Of a stretch of DNA of 64,000 nucleotides, positions 61,461-64,000 are shown in pieces; position 1 is the stretch's first letter, and the number at the start of each line of letters is the position of its first letter. Location: positions 4,173,058 through 4,237,057 of the forward strand of contig SCHM01000003.1 of NCBI GenBank assembly GCA_004123355.1, read 5' to 3'. The position numbers were made by a program, and so were the translations under genes. The notes beneath the pieces were generated by a model. That model was not told the origin of the DNA. It worked only from the letters and a program-made list of their open reading frames with translations, and searched no databases. The stretch is from Amphirosellinia nigrospora. Lineage: Eukaryota > Ascomycota > Sordariomycetes > Xylariales > Xylariaceae.

Positions 61461-62220
61461 GACGACGCTAGTAATTTCAGGTCTCGTTCGTTGGAGTGGC
61501 TTCGAGTTGGCAGTGGAGGTGCTCAGAATCTAGGTCAGAATAGGATTCTGGAAAAAAGAACACTCAGCCTCGAGCGTCCATTTCAATACAGCCGGTGTTG
61601 CCCTGGACTCGGAACCAGAGACTGAGCGGCCACATATGGCATTGAGAGACCACAATGACTAACATAATGATGCATCCTATAGCACGATTGGTTTTTGTGA
61701 TTTTCGTTTGTCGTAGGAATAATGGACGGTAAGATGGCCCGGTTGTACGGGGCCGGGATTCTAGTGCTATTACCTAACAAGATCAAGGCATTGGCCCGGC
61801 GACCTCGCGCATTAGTAGCACCGAATTGCGTGCGGGGATGACACCATGTGCAAAATCGAAAGAAATAAAGGGATATAGGGGCGTACAGCATATGCTGCGG
61901 TAGGACGCGTATGAGTGTGATCCCCTGTACAAATTGTACGCGGGATCTCCGCGGCGGCTGCGAGGTCTTCACGATGCAACCGAGACACACTCTTCAGTCA
62001 ATTGGCACCAATCGGGGGGCAAAATTGCACACGAACGTTGGACGACCACAGTTAGTTCCATAACTTGATTCGACCTTGCCCGACGGGTACAGCCCGTTAC
62101 TTAGCGAAGTCGACAGCTGATCAAATTTCCATCAGGTCTGGAACACTAAATCTTATTACATGTTCCCTAGCACGAGAAATCATGCCTCACACTCAGACAT
62201 ACCCCAGATCTTTGTCTCCA
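61461..62220. other. Spacer between two unassigned genes
   Basis: This may include 5' exons of the gene ending at 60485: frame-consistent sequence continues upstream to an AG acceptor-like CCTAG near 61530. The 135-codon minus-strand frame at 61583-61990 could not be linked to it convincingly. Confidence 0.35.
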
Positions 62221-62931
62221 TCAGCGTTGGAGGTCACATAGCTCCTTGGTAAGCTGCACGATGCGCTGAGAAGCTTTCGTGAGATCCTTGGTCGCTGTAT
62301 TTTTCCTCTGGCACTGGCGATTACTGATGTGACCCTGAAGCTCGAACTGCCGGAAGACGTCCTTGAGCAAATTCTTCGCGCGATCAAGATCAGCGAAGGC
62401 GGTATCCAGCTGCTGTTGAACACTAGCTATGGCTAGCAGCCGAGTCACAGACCCGCTAAAGTTCTGCAGTCGAGTAACGATCTCGCTAAGCCTGGCGTGG
62501 TTGCGACGTTGTATCGCGGTCGTTGGTCGAGCACCATCGAGAGCGCCCTGAGGCTCACACTGCCCGAGGGGGACTGCTGGACTGCTCGTGACAGCCACAT
62601 GTTCAAGCGAGCTAAGGCTCGCATCTCCATCCTGCTACCTGTCAGTGTACGCTCAAGGGAATCGCTCGTAAGCGCCGGTTTCACCTACAACAGGTTCATT
62701 CGAAACAGGATTATACTCCAAGACTGTATTTGAAACACTACCGTGAGTGCTCTCCTGCTTGAATCTAAACACCGGGACCTCTCCAGGCTCCAGCTCCAGG
62801 GAATCATCTATTCCACTGCCCTCCTGGGCGGTCGCTCGAGGCTCCGACTCAGCTATGAAAAAGCTGGATGGCAGACCGGGGATAGGCAATTGGGGTGGAC
62901 CACCCGGCGTCAACATTAGTTGGTTAGCCAT
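62221..62931 (-). CDS. Unassigned two-exon coiled-coil protein
   Basis: I do not recognise a family. Exon 1 is 62689-62931 and exon 2 is 62221-62631. The 57-base intron has a GTAGGT donor, an ACTGAC branch-like site and a TAGCAG acceptor. Phases match without any correction and give 217 residues. The N-terminal half is Pro/Glu-rich and acidic (DDSLELEPGEVPVF), with an IPGLPSSFFIAESE segment. The C-terminal 120 residues are a predicted coiled coil (ARLSEIVTRLQNF, then VQQQLDTAFADLDRAKNLL and RIVQLTKELCDLQ). It resembles small nuclear or kinetochore-type adaptors in shape only. An upstream in-frame ATG at 63024 would add 31 residues; I prefer 62931. Confidence 0.65.
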
Positions 62932-64000
62932 GATGTCTACTGCGAGGGAGGCCGAAAAAAGATAGGGAAGATGATGATCACCGGGAATCTCAGTCTTGTA
63001 AGGAAACGACTGCCTCGACTTCATGAATTAGGGTTCAACTTAACTGGTGCTTGGAACACATCAGCCTCTTCTGTACATAGCTGGCAAAAGGGGGAAGCTA
63101 AGGTAGGTTCTGAAAAAAAAAAACTCATGACTACTTGCTCTCTCGAGGTAGGCGCAAAGGTGCTCTGTAGTTCCCTCCATACATATTGTCAGGCTATAAT
63201 CAAGCTGTTCCTTCTACCTTCGATCACGCAAGTACTATACATAAGCAGATTACAAGAAGGCGCCCCTCCCTTCTATCACGGAATACGGCATCTACCTAAC
63301 TTGAGAATTACTGCCTGCAGGTGCGCCGATTATGTGCAAAGCGAGCATAACTACATGTGGGTAGGTATGAACTTAAAAGGTCCGGACAGATTCGTCAAGT
63401 GTTTTCTTCCTCAGCAAGCACCTACTTAGAGGCATTGTAATTAATCTCTCGCCTGAGAATCTCCTTACAGAACAGGTTCGGTTCACTCCTCAAGCAGCGT
63501 AAGAGCAATACGTACGAGTTTTATTAATCGAGATGGTCACACGCACAGTTTCTGGGCTTGTAAACAACTCTACTCAGCACTTGACAGTGTGGTGATACTT
63601 ATTGAATGGCTTTCATGTCGTTGTGTCTGTTCAGAGCTGTGTCCCCGCTCCCGGTCACTTGACCTACCTACTCTGTTAGTGTAGCACCTTGGTGAGGTAG
63701 CTGGTGCAGGATCTGGTTGCATCGCGTCTTGGCAGTTACCTACACTATGCAATATTATGTATTATGCGTGGCTTCTTTCAGGGCCCGGGTTCGTCATAGG
63801 AATCGGTTCGTGGAAAGGAAGGCCAGACATGGCCACGCCAAGATGTCAGCTGTATACCTTACTTACATAGTAGGGTTAGGGTAGTCCATAGGGACAAAGA
63901 GGACAAAAGTCGGACTAGCACCTAACAAACTCCTTGCCAAGGGATTTTAGGTAGAATTCACAGTGCCTGATATATTATTAAGTATATGTTTTTTTATATA
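62932..64000. other. Right-end intergenic sequence
   Basis: No gene was recognised. It contains a poly-A run at 63112-63123, an ACCTACCTACTCTG word near 63662, and two adjacent TTAGGG-type units at 63871-63884. Confidence 0.5.
63871..63884 (+). repeat. Interstitial telomere-like repeat (two units)
   Basis: TAGGGTTAGGGTAG contains two TTAGGG-phase units, the usual fungal telomere sequence. It is too short to indicate a telomere and may be a protein-binding box or chance. Confidence 0.5.

Overview
This window looks like nuclear DNA of a filamentous ascomycete (Pezizomycotina, most likely Sordariomycetes). The genes carry short GT-AG introns of about 50-70 bases, often with CTAAC- or CTGAC-like branch points. 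The conserved proteins are typical of moulds, and the spacers are full of TAGGTAGGTACC-type words. No bacterial, viral, rRNA or tRNA gene was recognised.

Layout. The left 16 kb is a compact block of housekeeping genes: ARV1 (+), V-ATPase subunit e (-), an HIBADH-family dehydrogenase (-), a PflX-like radical-SAM protein (+), ARPC2 of the Arp2/3 complex (-), the WD40 rRNA-processing factor UTP12/DIP2 (+), and a long RING E3 ligase with a Q/N/P-rich N-terminus (-). From about 15.8 to 40.8 kb lies a gene desert. Its only recognisable coding content is a 103-residue truncated ESCRT-III Snf7 (CHMP4-like) reading frame at 23.4-23.8 kb. A zinc-finger protein sits at 40.8-42.4 kb and is followed by another 6 kb without genes. 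APC2 of the anaphase-promoting complex (+) lies at 48.65-51.4 kb, and a nine-exon ABCC-type transporter (-) at 52.4-57.3 kb. Two unassigned multi-exon genes (-) lie at 60.5-61.4 and 62.2-62.9 kb.

Main observation. Almost every conserved gene is broken by one or more single-base losses, mostly where a homopolymer (usually G or C) is one base too short. I count about 18 such sites, six of them in UTP12 alone. Adding one base at each site makes total coding length divisible by three and keeps every splice phase consistent (ARV1 284, dehydrogenase 308, PflX-like 376, ARPC2 319, UTP12 968, RING 703, zinc finger 449, ABC 1455 residues). Several of these genes are essential or strongly conserved elsewhere. 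The simplest reading is therefore uncorrected sequencing or assembly deletions, not biological decay. Frameshift-based pseudogene calls here should not be trusted without read support. The truncated Snf7 frame and an in-frame TAG in the ABC transporter are not explained by single-base losses and are better candidates for real change.

The genes form no pathway cluster. They are ordinary core cell biology: lipid/sterol homeostasis, vacuolar acidification, actin, ribosome biogenesis, ubiquitin and cell cycle, plus an efflux pump. I found no convincing undescribed system. The items most worth a second look are the Snf7 fragment, the ABC nonsense codon, a hairpin in an unusually long intron, a 123-bp element with perfect 15-bp inverted ends, and the two unassigned genes.
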